A stretch of DNA of 64,000 bases from DATBVX01 sp963810775. GTDB lineage: Bacteria > Pseudomonadota > Gammaproteobacteria > Steroidobacterales > Steroidobacteraceae. The notes under the pieces were generated by a model that searched no databases, had not been told where the DNA came from, and saw only the letters and a list, made by a program, of their open reading frames with translations. The first letter of the stretch is position 1. Each line of letters starts with the position of its first letter. Below, in pieces: positions 63,264-64,000 of this stretch. The DNA lies in contig CAWEOT010000009.1 in assembly GCA_963810775.1 (NCBI GenBank), forward strand, positions 1 to 64,000, given 5' to 3'. Position numbers and translations under genes: made by a program.

Positions 63264-64000
63264 TCACGGGGCACTACGCTCGGCAGCGAGGTCAACCGGC
63301 TTGCCGAGCTCGGGCCGGGTCGCCGGTTGCGGGACCGCTCCGATGTGCTTCGCGAACCGGTAGGGGCCGAGGACGAGATACAGCAGGGCCGAAATGGTCA
63401 GCCCGGCGACCGACGCCCAGATGACGACGTCGTAGGAACCGGTCGCCTCGCGGATGCGGCCGGTGACGGGCGCCGCGATGCCGAACAGCAGCGCCATCAG
63501 CGCCATCTGTACCGCGAAGACCGTCGCGAAGGAGCGCAAGCCGAAAAATCGCGTGTGGAAGTACTGTCCCATCGGGCGATGCGCACCGAACGAAAAACCA
63601 AAGAGAGCTGCCGCGACGTACAGCATCGTGAGGCCACCGTGGTCGGCAGAGATGCGCGCCAGGATGATGAAGGACGCCACCGAGCACAGCGTGAACGGCA
63701 CCGATATCTTGGCGGTGTCGATCCGGTCCAGGACGAATCCACCCACGATCGTGCCGATAGCGCTGACCATGGTGAACACGGACAGGTACGTCGCCGCATT
63801 CGCGGGCGTGAATCCGCGCTCGCCGAGCATCGGGACGAGAAACGTCATGAGTCCGTAGCCCGGCACCGCCGCAAACAGGATGGCGGCGATGATCAGCCAG
63901 TACGTGCTCGTGCGGAACACCTCACGCGCCGTGAGTCCTTCGAGCTCGGGGATCGCCGGTTGAGCCGTGCGCTCGCGGCGCGCGAACAGTCGCCTCGAAC
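63264..64000 (-). CDS. MFS transporter, 5' end beyond window
   Basis: The C-terminal part of a major facilitator, open to the window edge at 64000 and continuing past it. Visible: the central cytoplasmic loop (TAQPAIPELEGLTAREVFRT), then helices 7-12 (TSTYWLIIAAILFAAVPGYG, FMTFLVP-type GLMTFLVPMLGERGFTPANA, VFTMVSAIGTIVGGFVLDRI). It resembles oxalate/formate or monocarboxylate-type MFS members, but the N-half is needed to say. It is convergent with the second ATP-grasp gene, 34 bp apart. Confidence 0.8.
   Translation of the reverse strand, partial: SRRLFARRERTAQPAIPELEGLTAREVFRTSTYWLIIAAILFAAVPGYGLMTFLVPMLGERGFTPANAATYLSVFTMVSAIGTIVGGFVLDRIDTAKISVPFTLCSVASFIILARISADHGGLTMLYVAAALFGFSFGAHRPMGQYFHTRFFGLRSFATVFAVQMALMALLFGIAAPVTGRIREATGSYDVVIWASVAGLTISALLYLVLGPYRFAKHIGAVPQPATRPELGKPVDLAAERSAP

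Noticed and set aside
1..64000. tRNA, rRNA, CRISPR, prophage or IS elements
   Set aside because: No cloverleaf, rRNA motif, regularly spaced repeats, integrase or transposase was recognised by eye; tRNAscan-SE or Infernal would be needed to exclude small RNAs fully.

Overview
The window reads as chromosomal DNA of a high-G+C gram-negative bacterium. It is densely coded, with many 1-8 bp gene overlaps, Shine-Dalgarno starts, TonB/OmpA outer-membrane genes, Sec/Tat signal peptides and lipoproteins. Families such as DUF3014, PilZ, RhlE, DUF192, GlgA/B/C and TPR-sulfotransferases beside TonB receptors point to Gammaproteobacteria, perhaps near Steroidobacterales or Xanthomonadales. That placement is inference from gene content. 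No rRNA, tRNA, CRISPR array, prophage or IS transposase was recognised.

Layout. 0-10 kb: alkylation-repair pair (Ada/AlkA fusion, then a methyltransferase), NIPSNAP protein, CPBP protease, DUF938 methyltransferase, MFS importer, fasciclin and TPR secreted proteins, phenylacetate-CoA-ligase-like enzyme. 10-18 kb: RhlE helicase, Tat-exported SDR, LysR regulator with a box at its own start, a broken LysE exporter coupled to an FMN reductase, a second MFS, a LigF-like glutathione transferase, PilZ. 18-36 kb: DUF3014, MATE pump, GreA-like factor, an operon of carotenoid oxygenase, M14 peptidase and amine oxidase, a divergent Tat subunit/GMC oxidoreductase pair, an M48-TPR lipoprotein operon, tandem GFA protein, stand-alone ParB-like protein, lactonase-like hydrolase and TetR regulator.

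36-46.4 kb is an accessory-looking surface module. Three TPR proteins end in three different tailoring domains (2OG-Fe(II) oxygenase, Asp/Asn hydroxylase-like, sulfotransferase) and surround a TonB-dependent receptor and an OmpA protein. Most apparent single-base frameshifts of the window cluster here. 46-49 kb: DUF192, a PadR/HAAS-domain sensor pair with a palindrome inside its promoter.

49-63.2 kb is a compact alpha-glucan (glycogen) locus: glucan phosphorylase, branching enzyme GlgB, GlgC, a GH57 enzyme, MalQ, an LEA-type lipoprotein and GlgA, with two paralogous ATP-grasp ligases of unknown substrate on either side of glgA. The window ends inside an MFS gene.

The most unusual non-coding signal is a set of palindromic intergenic elements: two ~430 bp copies and one related ~150 bp element. 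All lie between convergent genes, and in all three the terminal TTA supplies the stop codon of the neighbouring minus-strand gene. A separate 177 bp palindrome with perfect 25 bp ends fills most of the glgB-glgC promoter region.
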